DNA from: Deltaproteobacteria bacterium GWA2_55_10
Lineage (GTDB): Bacteria > Desulfobacterota > GWC2-55-46
Direction of reading: 5' to 3'
Assembly: GCA_001797415.1 (NCBI GenBank)
Contig: MGPL01000122.1
Span: forward strand, 1-16,191
Length of the DNA: 16,191 bases
Below, in pieces: positions 5,114 through 14,649 of the stretch; position 1 is the first letter of the stretch, and the number at the start of each line of letters is the position of its first letter. A model generated the notes under the pieces. That model ran no database searches. It was not told where the DNA came from and worked only from the letters and a program-made list of their open reading frames with translations. Made by a program: the position numbers and the translations under genes.

Positions 5114-5836
5114 TTACTCCTCATTAAACTCAGCAGCCTCATTATCAGCAAAGACAAGCACATCTTCCCCCGTTACGGCTCCTGCCGGATAATCTCCTTT
5201 AAGCATCCCTTTTAGCGCGAGGGCCTTTGCGCTTCCAGCCGCGAGGAAGAGCGTCTTCCTTGCCAGGCTTATCGCGTCAGGGGTCATGGTCACCCGCCAT
5301 GCCTTGAGCTTCGGCACATAGTTCGCCATTACAAGGCCATGAGGATTTCGATGCGCATCGGTATCGGGAAATATGGAAAGTGTGTGGCCGTCGGCGCCCA
5401 GGCCGAGGAGCACGAGATCGAAGCTGGGCAGCTCGTCCGGAGCTATGCCGAGAAGGGACCTTATCTCGCCCTCGTATTCACTCGCCGCCTGTTGAGGAGG
5501 CAGCTCGCCTTTTATGCGGTGGATATTCTGCCGCGGGATATCTACCTTAGAGACAAGCGCCTCCCATGCCGATTCAAAATTGCTCTGGTCGTCTTCGGGT
5601 GGCACGCACCTCTCATCCCCCCAGAGGAGATGGGTCGAGGCCCAATCTATCTTTCCCGAATATTCCGGAGAGGCAAGGAGCATGTAGAGTTCCAACGGGG
5701 TGCCGCCGCCTGAGAGAACAGCCGTGAAAAATCCCTTTTCCCTCAATGCGGCGTGGAATGACTCTACAAAGATATCGGCTGCGGCCCTCGCGAGGGCCGC
5801 GGCGTCGTCATAAACAACAAGGCGCTTGCCGGACAT
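5114..5836 (-). CDS. pgl: 6-phosphogluconolactonase
   Basis: Hydrolyses 6-phosphogluconolactone to 6-phosphogluconate, the second step of the oxidative pentose phosphate pathway. The 240-residue protein has the DevB/SOL layout: SGGGTP (42-47), LLWGDERCVP (70-79) with the substrate-contacting Asp-Glu-Arg, and GLGADGHTLSIFP (145-157) carrying the catalytic His151. Normal length for the family. The start at 5836 leaves the usual N-terminus (VVYDDAAALARAAA) intact and follows an AGGGGA ribosome site directly. It overlaps the end of glk by 73 bases in a different frame. Last gene of the zwf-glk-pgl group, so coexpressed with the enzyme supplying its substrate. No terminator with a T tract was seen after it. 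Confidence 0.95.
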   Translation of the reverse strand: MSGKRLVVYDDAAALARAAADIFVESFHAALREKGFFTAVLSGGGTPLELYMLLASPEYSGKIDWASTHLLWGDERCVPPEDDQSNFESAWEALVSKVDIPRQNIHRIKGELPPQQAASEYEGEIRSLLGIAPDELPSFDLVLLGLGADGHTLSIFPDTDAHRNPHGLVMANYVPKLKAWRVTMTPDAISLARKTLFLAAGSAKALALKGMLKGDYPAGAVTGEDVLVFADNEAAEFNEE

Positions 5837-6867
5837 TCCCCTGCCCTGCCGGAATCGGCTATCCGCTTAACATTCATTCCCTCAACGAGGCTCGCCGCAT
5901 ATCTCGCAGCGCCCATGAGGCCTGTCCTGTCGTTCAGTATTACATATACGGGCATGGCGGACATGAAATCGCCGTACCTGCCCTTGTCCCTGAATGCTTC
6001 GAGGAACCTGCCGTCGGAGAGCGCCTTCAGTATCTTCGGGGCTATTCCCCCGCCGATGTAAACCCCGGCGGTTGCGAGTGTTTTCAATGCAAGGTTTCCT
6101 GCCTCGGCCCCGTAGATTGACAGGAATAGGCCGAGCGCCGTCACGCAGCCCTCGTCAGTGCCAGCAATGGCCTCGTCCGATACGACCGGAGAGATGCCTT
6201 CTGCCTCGAACCTCTTCTTGAGGCGTTCCGGCTCCGCTCCCCTTTTTGACCTTACGAATTCATATACGTTCTCAAGGCCAGGGCCTGAGACTATCCTCTC
6301 ATAGCTTACATGTCCGTATTTGCGGATGAGGAATTGAAGCAGCTCTATCTCAAGCGGATTTCGCGGGCCGAAATCCGTATGCCCGCCTTCGGAAGCCGAA
6401 GGCAGGTACGCCTTTCCGTTCCAGAAGAGTATCGCCTCTCCGAGCCCTGTGCCGGCCGCGATAAGGGCCGCGTTGCCCGGAGAGGGTCTGCCTTTTTGAA
6501 GGACATGGAGGTCCTTTTCAGAGAGGAGTCCCACGCCCCAGCCTATCGCGGCAAGGTCGTTTATGAGGGCGAGGTCATTGAGCCCGAACTCTTTTTTAAG
6601 CCCTACTCTGTCCACGACCCAGTTCAGGTTCGTCAGCCTGCAGATATCTCCCGCTATCGGGCATGCGATGCCTAACGCGGCGGAAATGATATCATTCGCC
6701 TCGCCGTCTTTGAGAAATTCACGGAATACCTCCGCAGGTCCGCCGTATTGCGCGTTTGAGAAGGCCTTGTCCCTTACAGGCTCCAGGGTATCTTCCCTTA
6801 GCTCAAAGAGGGCCATGTATGTCTTTGTGCCCCCGATGTCTCCGGCGAGTATGAGCCTACTTTTCAT
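5764..6867 (-). CDS. glk: Glucokinase (ROK-unrelated, E. coli Glk family)
   Basis: Phosphorylates glucose to glucose 6-phosphate with ATP in the cytoplasm. The 367 residues carry the phosphate-binding GDIGGTK (9-15), catalytic Asp104 in LINDLAAIGWG, AAGTGLG (137-143), EGGHTDF (160-166) and IGGGIAPK (271-278). The frame opens 44 codons further upstream, inside zwf, but those residues are a zwf shadow; MKSRLILAGDIGGTK is the natural N-terminus. The start overlaps the zwf stop by 11 bases, so coupling is likely; a GGAAGG lies 13 bases upstream. The E. coli enzyme ends near the equivalent of residue 326 (GLMGAARYAASL); here about 40 extra residues run on, 24 of them over pgl. The tail looks unstructured and may be a recent stop-codon loss. 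Confidence 0.93.
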   Translation of the reverse strand: MKSRLILAGDIGGTKTYMALFELREDTLEPVRDKAFSNAQYGGPAEVFREFLKDGEANDIISAALGIACPIAGDICRLTNLNWVVDRVGLKKEFGLNDLALINDLAAIGWGVGLLSEKDLHVLQKGRPSPGNAALIAAGTGLGEAILFWNGKAYLPSASEGGHTDFGPRNPLEIELLQFLIRKYGHVSYERIVSGPGLENVYEFVRSKRGAEPERLKKRFEAEGISPVVSDEAIAGTDEGCVTALGLFLSIYGAEAGNLALKTLATAGVYIGGGIAPKILKALSDGRFLEAFRDKGRYGDFMSAMPVYVILNDRTGLMGAARYAASLVEGMNVKRIADSGRAGECPASALLFMTTPRPSRGPQPISL

Positions 6868-8443
6868 AGTTGACCCATGCCCTTCCGTCGTTGGCGATAA
6901 ATCTCTCGGCCTCAATCGGCCCATAGCTCCCCGCCCTGTAGAGGAAGCGGTCCGGCCTGTGCGGCCCCTTTCTATCAGATAATTCGAGGGCCGGCGCAAG
7001 CCACTCCCAGCTGAGCTCCATCCCGTCCCTTCTCACGAATAGCATCTTGTCGCCGGTCATGCAGTCCATCAACACCCGCTCATAAGCGTCCAGCGATAGG
7101 CCCTCGTAGCCTGAGAGGTAAGAAAAATCCATGACAACGTCACGGAGGCAGACCCTTGAGCCGGGGTTCTTGGCGTGGAACTTGAGCTGTATCCTTTCGT
7201 CCGGCTGGATCCTGATGATTAGGGCGTTCGGGCCTATCTCCTCTTCAAATACGTCCTGGAACATTAGATGCGGCACCTTCCTGAACTGTATCGTTATCTG
7301 GGTGAAGCGGCTCTTGAGCCGCTTGCCTGACCGGAGATAAAAAGGCACTCCCTGCCACCGCCAGTTGTCGATATAGGCCTTCATCGCGGCGAATGTCGGC
7401 ACAACGGAGTCCTTTGCCACGTCCTCTTCCTCAGTGTAGCCCCTCACGTTTTTGCCGTCCACCTCGCCTTCGACATACTGTCCGAGCATCAGGGACTTCT
7501 CCAGGTCCCCCCTGTCAAGCGGCCTAAGGGCGCGAAGCACCTTGAAGCGCTCTGTCCTCACAAGCTCGGATTCGTAGACCGAAGGCGGCTCCATAGCGAT
7601 AAAGGAGAGGACCTGGAGCATGTGGTTCTGGAATATGTCCCGGAGCACGCCCGCCTCTTCGTAGAAGCCAGCCCTCTTCTCGATGCCGATGCTCTCCGAG
7701 ACCGTCAGCTGCACGTGGTCTATGAAGTGCCTGTTCCAGATGGGCTCGAAGATGGAGTTTGCGAACCTGAACATCATTATGTTCTGGACCGTGTCCTTGC
7801 CCAGGTAATGGTCTATCCTGAAGACCTGCTCCTCTTTGAAATTGCGGCTTACGGTCTCTTCCAGGGCGCGGGCGCTCTCAAGGTCCCTGCCGTAAGGCTT
7901 CTCTATGACTATCCTGGTCCAGCCGTCGTTCTCTGCCGAGAGGCCGGAGGCGGCGATGTTCCTGATTATAGTGCGGTAGGCCGAAGGCGGCGTCGCGAGG
8001 TAGAGCACCTTGTTCCCTTTTGCGCCGAACTCGCCTGCCTTCCTGTCGATGAACTCCTTTGCGGCGGCGAGCGCAGCCTTGTCGTTGTAGTCCACCTTCA
8101 TGTAAAAGAGGCGTTCGCTGAAACCAGCCCAGGCTATTGCGTCGAAGTTGCCGGCCTTTTTCACGGACTTTTCCATGTCGGCCCTGAAGGCGGCATCGTC
8201 GAAGTCGGTCCTCGCCAGACCCAGCACAAAGAAGCCCTTTGGAAGGAGCTTGTTCCTGAAAAGGAAGTAGAGCGCGGGCATGAGCTTTTTCTTTGTAAGG
8301 TCGCCCGAGGCCCCGAATATGACGACAGCCGACTCGTCAGGCGAAATCTCTTCGCACGGCTGCCCGGTCACCGCAACCTTTCCTATCCTTATCGTCGGGC
8401 GTCCTTCCGTCCTCTCGACATTAGTCACGTATTCTTCTCCCAT
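6857..8443 (-). CDS. zwf: Glucose-6-phosphate dehydrogenase
   Basis: Oxidises glucose 6-phosphate to 6-phosphogluconolactone, entry to the oxidative pentose phosphate pathway. Of 528 residues the first ~38 are an unconserved-looking extension; then come the dinucleotide-binding VVIFGASGDLTKKKLMPAL (40-58), EKPYG (181-185), the substrate site RIDHYLGK (209-216) and FQNHMLQVL with catalytic His274. Length is slightly above the usual ~490-510. The ATG at 8443 has no clear ribosome site (TGATATCATA precedes it), so a start further in is possible; none is obviously better. Only about 20 bases separate it from a terminator-like hairpin after gnd, leaving little room for a separate promoter. Overlaps glk downstream by 11 bases. 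Cofactor preference cannot be read safely here. Confidence 0.96.
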   Translation of the reverse strand: MGEEYVTNVERTEGRPTIRIGKVAVTGQPCEEISPDESAVVIFGASGDLTKKKLMPALYFLFRNKLLPKGFFVLGLARTDFDDAAFRADMEKSVKKAGNFDAIAWAGFSERLFYMKVDYNDKAALAAAKEFIDRKAGEFGAKGNKVLYLATPPSAYRTIIRNIAASGLSAENDGWTRIVIEKPYGRDLESARALEETVSRNFKEEQVFRIDHYLGKDTVQNIMMFRFANSIFEPIWNRHFIDHVQLTVSESIGIEKRAGFYEEAGVLRDIFQNHMLQVLSFIAMEPPSVYESELVRTERFKVLRALRPLDRGDLEKSLMLGQYVEGEVDGKNVRGYTEEEDVAKDSVVPTFAAMKAYIDNWRWQGVPFYLRSGKRLKSRFTQITIQFRKVPHLMFQDVFEEEIGPNALIIRIQPDERIQLKFHAKNPGSRVCLRDVVMDFSYLSGYEGLSLDAYERVLMDCMTGDKMLFVRRDGMELSWEWLAPALELSDRKGPHRPDRFLYRAGSYGPIEAERFIANDGRAWVNYEK

Positions 8444-8450
8444 TATGATA

Positions 8451-8504
8451 TCAGTCCATAATGAAAAGCCCCTCAGAGAGGGGCTTTTCGCGGTCTTCAG
8501 TCCA

Positions 8505-8505
<1 letters not shown>
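8451..8505. repeat. 9-bp direct repeat flanking the gnd-zwf hairpin
   Basis: TCAGTCCAT occurs at 8451-8459 and again at 8497-8505, on either side of the perfect hairpin at 8463-8489. The right copy overlaps the gnd stop codon. The arrangement mimics a target-site duplication around a 37-base insert that is almost entirely hairpin. It could also be coincidence in a short intergenic gap. Confidence 0.55.
8463..8489 (-). terminator. Terminator-like hairpin between gnd and zwf
   Basis: GAAAAGCCCCTC (8463-8474) and GAGGGGCTTTTC (8478-8489) form a perfect 12-bp stem with a 3-base loop, a textbook AAAAGCCCC/GGGGCTTTT terminator working in both directions. It starts 16 bases after the gnd stop and ends 20 bases before the zwf ATG. 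Because no promoter fits in the remaining gap, zwf-glk-pgl must depend on readthrough (attenuation) or on a promoter inside or before gnd. Confidence 0.75.
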
Positions 8506-9413
<908 letters not shown>

Positions 9414-9437
9414 CACACCCCCGTAAAGTTTATGACT

Positions 9438-9490
9438 ATCTCTAAAAATTGTTATTTTTAGAGGTACCCTTATACTTAATTTTTAGAGAT
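9438..9490 (-). promoter_or_regulatory. AT-rich alternative inverted repeats before gnd
   Basis: ATCTCTAAAAATT (9438-9450) is the exact 13-base complement of AATTTTTAGAGAT (9478-9490). A third element, ATTTTTAGAG (9454-9463), lies between and can pair with the first over 10 bp with a 4-base loop. The two pairings exclude each other. In the gnd leader this could be a folding switch, or as DNA a set of operator sites 25 bases apart. The stretch is far more AT-rich than its surroundings and contains a TATAAG that might be a -10. No known riboswitch is recognised. Confidence 0.55.
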
Positions 9491-9493
9491 GCC

Positions 9494-12349
9494 TTATGAC
9501 CTGGCAGCTCTTGCGAGCAGGTCCTCGAAAGACTTGAGAGTCTTCACGGAGGGGTCCTTGAGGTCTACAAGCGCGACCCTCAGGCCCTTCGAGTCAAGGG
9601 CCTCCATGTCGCCGAACGCCTGCGAGAGCTCAAGCTCGGAGAAGCTGAACTGGCTGCCAGGCACCTTGAAGTCCTCGTCCGGCTGGTGGCAGAGTATGAT
9701 GAAAAGCCCCCTGTCAGGCCCGCCCTTATGGAGCTGCCCAGTAGAGTGCAGGTACCTGGGCCCGTACCCGAACTGGGTCGCCGCGCCCGTTGAGTCACGG
9801 AGCGCCCTTCTCAGCTCCGTGAATTCGGCTGAGAGACTGCTGTCAGCGGGGTTGTAATAGGCCAGCACGCCTATATAGTCGCCCTCTTTCACAAGTCCTA
9901 AAAACCCGCTCAGCATCTTCTTCGCGTCGCCGTCGGCTCTGGTAAGCTTCTCAAAGGTCTTTTTGCCGAAGTACACGCCGAAACCGTTTGCCTGTACGCC
10001 TACTCCGGGGGGCTTCAATCCCTCGGGCTTGCTTATGTCCGAGAGCCTTGCGACTGTGAGCTTTTTTGCCAGCTCGACGTCGGGCTGGTCAAACGGGTTT
10101 ATGCCGAGTATCTGGCCCGCGACGGATGTCGCGACCTCCCATCTGAGGAACTCGCCTCCAAGCTCGTACGGATCGCCAAGCTTGAGCTCCACGACAGGGT
10201 GCCCTGCCTCGGCAAAGGACTTCATGGCGCCGGTAAACTTTCTGTCCTCCGCGCCGACAGTGATGAAAATAAAGACCCTGTCATTGCCATAATCTTCGGT
10301 CTTGCCAAGCGGCTCGCTCACGACCGGCACAAGCCCCTTGCCCTCCTTGCCTGTGCTCTCGGCAATGAGCTGCTCGAGCCACATGCCGAACGCGGCTACC
10401 TCATTTGACATGAAGAAAGTGAGCTTGTCCCTTCCCAGCCTCCCGAGCGTGCCAAGGGCCGCGCCGAGAATTATTACCGGGTTCTCGGATTCCGGCTGGC
10501 ACGGGTGTATCGCCTCCTCCACCCTTGCCGCGTACTCAAGGAGCTTCCCGATATCCACGCCCATTAGCGCGGCAGGCACGAGCCCGAAGTACGAGAGCGC
10601 GGAGAACCTGCCCCCTATGTCTTTCGGATTGGTAAAGAGTTTCCTGAACCTGTATTTTTTCGCAAAGCCCTCCAGCGGGGTGCCGGGGTCGGTTATCGCG
10701 ATGAAGTTCCTGCCTGCGGCGTCACCCTTGAGCTTATGGACTTTTTCATGGAAGAACTCGAAGAGGCTGAGCGGCTCTATCGTTGAGCCGGATTTGCTCG
10801 ATACTATGAATAACGTCTTCTCGGCGTCTATGGAGCGCGTGACCGCATCTACTGCGCCGGGGTCGGTAGAATCAAGCACAGTGAGCTTAGGGTATCCCGG
10901 AGCGCGGCCAAATGTCTCGGCAAATACGAGCGGGGCAAGGCTCGATCCGCCCATGCCGAGCAGCACAACGTCGCGGAAGCCCGCTTCCCTCACCTCGCGG
11001 GCAAAGTCCTCTATCTCATCGATGTGGTCGTCCATGACCCTGGTAAGGACGACCCAGCCCAGAGAGTCCTTTATCAGTTTCTTCTCCTGCGCGCCCGTCT
11101 TCCAGAGCGTCGGGTCCTTTGCCCAGAGCCTCTCGAGGAAGTTCTCGCTGCCGATCTCCTGCAGGGCATCCGAGACCTCGGACTCGTAGCCGTTGAGCGA
11201 ATACCGCGGGGCAACGGCCCTCTTCTTCTCGAGCGCGTCCCTCTTTGCGGCAATGGACCTCAATATGGAGATATGCGCCTCGGAGAAGGCCTCGGTGCCT
11301 TCCTTCTCAAGCCTCCGGGTGGCTGCCTGATAATCTATACTTAAGCTCTCCATCTCGCCAAAGAGCTTCTTTGCTCCCTCAATATCCTCTGTAAGGGTCA
11401 TCCTTGCCCGGCCGTGGTCGTAGAATGCAAGGAGCGTATGGAGCTGCATGGTATTGACCGTGCCGTCTTTTATAAGCTCTTCAACGTACTTGGTATCCGG
11501 GTAGCGCGGGTTCTTTGTCCCGGTGCTCGCCCAGAGGAGCCTCTGCGGCTTTGCCCCGGCGTCCTTCAATTTCCTGAACCTTTCGCCGGAATAGGCAGCC
11601 TCGAACTTCAGCCAGGCGAGCCTGGCGTTGGTTACGGCTACCTTTCCAAGCAGGCCCCTGAGCCTCGCCTTCTCGTCGTTGGATACAGACCTCTCTATCC
11701 TCTCCTCGATCATCCTGTCGAAGAGGCTGTCTACCCTGCTCACAAAAAAGCTCGCCACGCTCGAAATGGTGTCTATGGGCAGCCCTTCCGAGAGCCTCCT
11801 CTCAAGTCCGCTGAGATAGGCCTCCGCGACCTCGGCGTAGCGGTCTATAGAGAAGAGGAGCGTTATGTTTATGTTCCTGCCCTCGTATGTGAGGGTCTCG
11901 AGGGCTTTGAGCCCCTCCCTTGTGCCGGGCACCTTGACCATTATATTGGGCCTGTCTACTACATCAAAAAGACGCCTGGCCTCTTCCACGGTCGATCCGG
12001 CATCGGTCGCGATCCTCGGGTCGACCTCTATTGAGACGAAGCCGTCAGAGCCCCCGGTCTCCCTGAAAATGCCCGAGAGCTGGTCGGCCGCGAGCCTTAC
12101 GTCGCGCGTCATCAGGCGCGAGAGTATGCCCTCGTCGTCAAAACCTTCTTTCAGGAGCTTCGAGATATCCTCGTCGTATTCATTGGTCCCTGCAATGGCC
12201 CTCTCAAAGGTATTGGGGTTCGAGGTCACGCCTGAGACAGCATAATCGTCTATCATGCGTTTCAATTCGCCGGAGGTGACAAGCCCCTTTCTCAGGTTGT
12301 CGTACCAGACGCTCTGGCCCAGTTTTTTAAGCTCTAAAAGAGGGTTCAT
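9494..12349 (-). CDS. tal-pgi: Bifunctional transaldolase / glucose-6-phosphate isomerase
   Basis: A 951-residue fusion. Residues 1 to about 365 are transaldolase: WYDNLRKGL, GVTSNPNTFE (40-49) and the Schiff-base Lys139 in IMVKVPGT, plus LLFSIDRYAEVAEAYL (164-179). From about 380 on is phosphoglucose isomerase: LLGMGGSSLAPL (463-474), IVSSKSGSTIEPLS (515-528), NPKDIGGRFSALS (574-586, Arg581) and LHSTGQLHKGGPDRG (867-881). The joint (EAHISILRSIAAKRDALEKK) is helical. The enzyme would link sedoheptulose/erythrose carbon shuffling directly to the fructose 6-phosphate/glucose 6-phosphate interchange. This fusion is known in several phyla, so it is not new. CAGGAG lies 5 bases before the ATG. It is separated from tkt upstream by a terminator, and gnd follows 80 bases on. 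No frameshift or missing key residue was seen. Confidence 0.96.
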   Translation of the reverse strand: MNPLLELKKLGQSVWYDNLRKGLVTSGELKRMIDDYAVSGVTSNPNTFERAIAGTNEYDEDISKLLKEGFDDEGILSRLMTRDVRLAADQLSGIFRETGGSDGFVSIEVDPRIATDAGSTVEEARRLFDVVDRPNIMVKVPGTREGLKALETLTYEGRNINITLLFSIDRYAEVAEAYLSGLERRLSEGLPIDTISSVASFFVSRVDSLFDRMIEERIERSVSNDEKARLRGLLGKVAVTNARLAWLKFEAAYSGERFRKLKDAGAKPQRLLWASTGTKNPRYPDTKYVEELIKDGTVNTMQLHTLLAFYDHGRARMTLTEDIEGAKKLFGEMESLSIDYQAATRRLEKEGTEAFSEAHISILRSIAAKRDALEKKRAVAPRYSLNGYESEVSDALQEIGSENFLERLWAKDPTLWKTGAQEKKLIKDSLGWVVLTRVMDDHIDEIEDFAREVREAGFRDVVLLGMGGSSLAPLVFAETFGRAPGYPKLTVLDSTDPGAVDAVTRSIDAEKTLFIVSSKSGSTIEPLSLFEFFHEKVHKLKGDAAGRNFIAITDPGTPLEGFAKKYRFRKLFTNPKDIGGRFSALSYFGLVPAALMGVDIGKLLEYAARVEEAIHPCQPESENPVIILGAALGTLGRLGRDKLTFFMSNEVAAFGMWLEQLIAESTGKEGKGLVPVVSEPLGKTEDYGNDRVFIFITVGAEDRKFTGAMKSFAEAGHPVVELKLGDPYELGGEFLRWEVATSVAGQILGINPFDQPDVELAKKLTVARLSDISKPEGLKPPGVGVQANGFGVYFGKKTFEKLTRADGDAKKMLSGFLGLVKEGDYIGVLAYYNPADSSLSAEFTELRRALRDSTGAATQFGYGPRYLHSTGQLHKGGPDRGLFIILCHQPDEDFKVPGSQFSFSELELSQAFGDMEALDSKGLRVALVDLKDPSVKTLKSFEDLLARAARS

Positions 12350-12430
12350 GAGGGCTCCTGGATGCCGCGTTCCCCGCGGAAAGAATGGTCTTATGGAGTG
12401 AAATGGGCCGGGATATCAGAAATCCGCCTT

Positions 12431-12471
12431 GAAATAAGAAAACGGCAGGCCCTGTGTTCCGGACCTGCCGT
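12431..12471 (-). terminator. Terminator after transketolase
   Basis: On the minus strand ACGGCAGG pairs with CCTGCCGT (12464-12471 with 12442-12449), extended inward by a wobble and two G-C pairs around an 8-base loop, then TTTTCTTATTTC. It lies 28 bases after the tkt stop. It implies tal-pgi has a promoter of its own in 12350-12430; no convincing pair of hexamers stands out there. Confidence 0.8.
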
Positions 12472-12498
12472 AAAGTATAGCAGGGATGTCAAATGCTA

Positions 12499-14535
12499 TC
12501 AAGAAACAAGCCCTTTTTCCTTATTGAGGAGGGCGACGGCCTTTTGAGAGACGTTCTCGACGGTCAAGCCGAACTGCTCGAAGATTGTCTTGTACGGGGC
12601 GGACGCGCCGAAACGCTCAATCCCCAGGACCCCTCCGTCGGTTCCAGTGTACTTGTGCCAGCCCATCGGGGATGCGGCCTCTACCGCGAGCCTGACCTTT
12701 ACGTCAGGCGGCAGGACCTGGTCCCTGTATGCCTCGTCCTGGGCGTCGAATATCTCCCAGCTCGGCATGTTTACGACCCTCGCCTTTACGGCGCGCTTCG
12801 AGAGGTCTTCGTAGGCGCCGAGCGCAAGCTGCACCTCTGAGCCGGTGGCAATGAGTATGACCTCGGGCTTTCCGCCAGAGTCCGCGAGCACATAGCCGCC
12901 TTTTGAGACCCCTTCGGCAGAAGCGTACTTTGTCCTGTCTATATAGGGCACGTTCTGCCTTGTGAGCACCAGGGCCGTGGGGCCAGTCTCGTTCAAGAGG
13001 GCCGCCTTCCACGCCTCTGCCGTCTCATTGGCGTCCGCGGGCCTTATTACGGTAAGGTTGGGTACAGCCCTCAAGCTTGCGAGCTGCTCAACAGGCTGGT
13101 GCGTGGGGCCGTCCTCGCCAAGGCCGATGGAATCATGGGTGAAGACGTATATCGTCTGAAGGCCCATGAGCGCGGCGAGCCTGATGGGCGGCTTCATGTA
13201 ATCCGAGAATATGAGGAAGGTCGCGCCGTAGGGGACAATGCCGGTGAGGGCCATGCCGTTCATGACAGAGCCCATCGCGTGCTCCCTCACTCCGAAGTGC
13301 AGGTTCCTTCCCGCGCCGGTGGACAGGAAATCTCCCATGCCCTTCATGATGGTATTGGTCGAGGGCGCGAGGTCAGCCGAGCCGCCGATGAGAAAGGGCG
13401 TGCTCTTCGCTATGGCGTTCAGGACCTTGCCGGACGCGCTCCTGGTCGCCATTGCGCCGTCCTTTTCAGTAAAGACCGGTATATCCTTGAGCCACTCCCT
13501 GGACCTCTTGCCTTCTGCAAGGGCCCGTATTTCCTTACCCTCTTCAGGATATTCCTTTTCGTATCTCGCCAGCATCTGTAGCCAGCCCTTCTCAAGGGAC
13601 TCTCCATGCTGGATAGCGGCCCTGAACTCGTTGGAGACCTCTTCGGGTATGAAGAAGGCCGGCTCAAGCGGCCAGCCGAGCTTTTCCTTCGTGGCCCTTA
13701 CCTCGTCCTTGCCAAGGGGCGCGCCGTGGACCTCTGCGGTGTCCTGCTTGCCCGGGCTGCCAAAGCCTATTATGGTCCTGGCTATTATGATGGAGGGCCT
13801 GGTCGTCTCCGCCTTCGCGGACTCTATCGCCTTTGCTATGGCGTCGAGGTCGTTGCCGCCCACGTGCTGCACATGCCAGCCGAATGCCTCGAACTTCCTG
13901 CCGACGTCCTCTGAGAAGGCGATGTCAGTGGAGCCCTCTATGGTTATCTTGTTATCCGAGTAGAGATAGACGATATTGCCGAGCAACAGGTGCCCTGCCA
14001 TGGAGGCTGCCTCGCTTGAGACGCCCTCCATTATGTCGCCGTCGCTGCAGACGGCGTAGACGCCGTAATCGAAGAGCGGGTAATCGGGCTTGTTGAACCT
14101 GTGGGCCAGGTACTTCTCTGCCATTGCCATGCCCACGCCGTTGGCAAAGCCCTGTCCGAGCGGGCCTGTGGTCGTCTCAATGCCTATCCTGGAGTCATGC
14201 TCCGGGTGTCCCGGCGTGTGGCTGCCCCACTGCCTGAACCTCTTGATCTCATCGAGCGTAAGCGGGTAGCCCGTGAGGTGCAAAAGCGCATAGAGGAGCA
14301 TCGAGCCGTGGCCCGCGGAGAGCACGAACCTGTCCCTTGCCGGCCACTTCGGGTTAGACGGGTTATGCCTCAAAAAATGCTTCCAGAGTACGTATGCCAT
14401 TGGCGCGTCTCCCATCGGCATTCCGGGGTGGCCTGAGTTGGCGGCCTCTACTGCGTCGACGGCCAGGAACCTTATTGTGTTGATGGACATCTCGTCAAGC
14501 GATTCGAACTTGTAGGAACGGGGTTTCTTTTCCAT
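12499..14535 (-). CDS. tkt: Transketolase
   Basis: Thiamine-diphosphate enzyme moving two-carbon units between sugar phosphates in the non-oxidative pentose phosphate pathway. 678 residues, the usual full length. Visible: SGHPGMPMGDAP (34-45), LSAGHGSMLLYALL (72-85), TTGPLGQGFANGVGMA (122-137), the cofactor motif SDGDIMEG to DNKITIEG (164-201), catalytic Glu418 in FGVREHAMG, and THDSIGLGEDGPTHQPVEQL (466-485). The frame continues to a TTG at 14601, but MEKKPRSY at 14535 is chosen because AGAGG lies 6 bases before it and length then matches the family. A candidate promoter at 14573-14601 and a terminator at 12431-12471 suggest a largely separate transcript. Its partner transaldolase is the next gene downstream. 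Confidence 0.97.
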   Translation of the reverse strand: MEKKPRSYKFESLDEMSINTIRFLAVDAVEAANSGHPGMPMGDAPMAYVLWKHFLRHNPSNPKWPARDRFVLSAGHGSMLLYALLHLTGYPLTLDEIKRFRQWGSHTPGHPEHDSRIGIETTTGPLGQGFANGVGMAMAEKYLAHRFNKPDYPLFDYGVYAVCSDGDIMEGVSSEAASMAGHLLLGNIVYLYSDNKITIEGSTDIAFSEDVGRKFEAFGWHVQHVGGNDLDAIAKAIESAKAETTRPSIIIARTIIGFGSPGKQDTAEVHGAPLGKDEVRATKEKLGWPLEPAFFIPEEVSNEFRAAIQHGESLEKGWLQMLARYEKEYPEEGKEIRALAEGKRSREWLKDIPVFTEKDGAMATRSASGKVLNAIAKSTPFLIGGSADLAPSTNTIMKGMGDFLSTGAGRNLHFGVREHAMGSVMNGMALTGIVPYGATFLIFSDYMKPPIRLAALMGLQTIYVFTHDSIGLGEDGPTHQPVEQLASLRAVPNLTVIRPADANETAEAWKAALLNETGPTALVLTRQNVPYIDRTKYASAEGVSKGGYVLADSGGKPEVILIATGSEVQLALGAYEDLSKRAVKARVVNMPSWEIFDAQDEAYRDQVLPPDVKVRLAVEAASPMGWHKYTGTDGGVLGIERFGASAPYKTIFEQFGLTVENVSQKAVALLNKEKGLVS

Positions 14536-14572
14536 TAAAGGCCTCTGTAACGGGGGATTATGAAGAGCTGAA

Positions 14573-14601
14573 ATCTTAAACAAATTCGGGGCAAAAAACA
14601 A
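14573..14601 (-). promoter_or_regulatory. Candidate tkt promoter
   Basis: On the minus strand TTGTTT (14596-14601) and TAAGAT (14573-14578) are 17 bases apart, a partial match (3/6 and 4/6) with ideal spacing, about 38 bases before the tkt start and inside the 114-base gap after the DUF502 gene. Moderate support only; no terminator was found between the DUF502 gene and tkt, so readthrough from panCD is also possible. Confidence 0.35.
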
Positions 14602-14649
14602 TGAAGAAATATGAGGGGAATTCGAAGGGAAAATACCTGAGGGAAAACG

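Noticed and set aside
5098..5136. CTGCTGA/TCAGCAG inverted repeat around the pgl stop as its terminator
   Set aside because: 7-bp arms with a 25-base loop and no T tract on the minus strand; also considered as an insertion-sequence remnant but nothing supports that.
6868..6999. 44-residue N-terminal extension of glucokinase
   Set aside because: Lies inside zwf, is Arg/Gly-rich, and comes before the natural MKSRLILAGDIGGTK start.
7622..8461. 279-codon open frame opposite zwf, and 295 codons at 10302-11189 opposite tal-pgi
   Set aside because: Both are antisense shadows; the minus-strand frames carry complete family motifs.
14536..14601. TTG start adding 22 residues to transketolase
   Set aside because: No ribosome site, and the TTG coincides with the predicted -35; the ATG at 14535 has AGAGG at good spacing.
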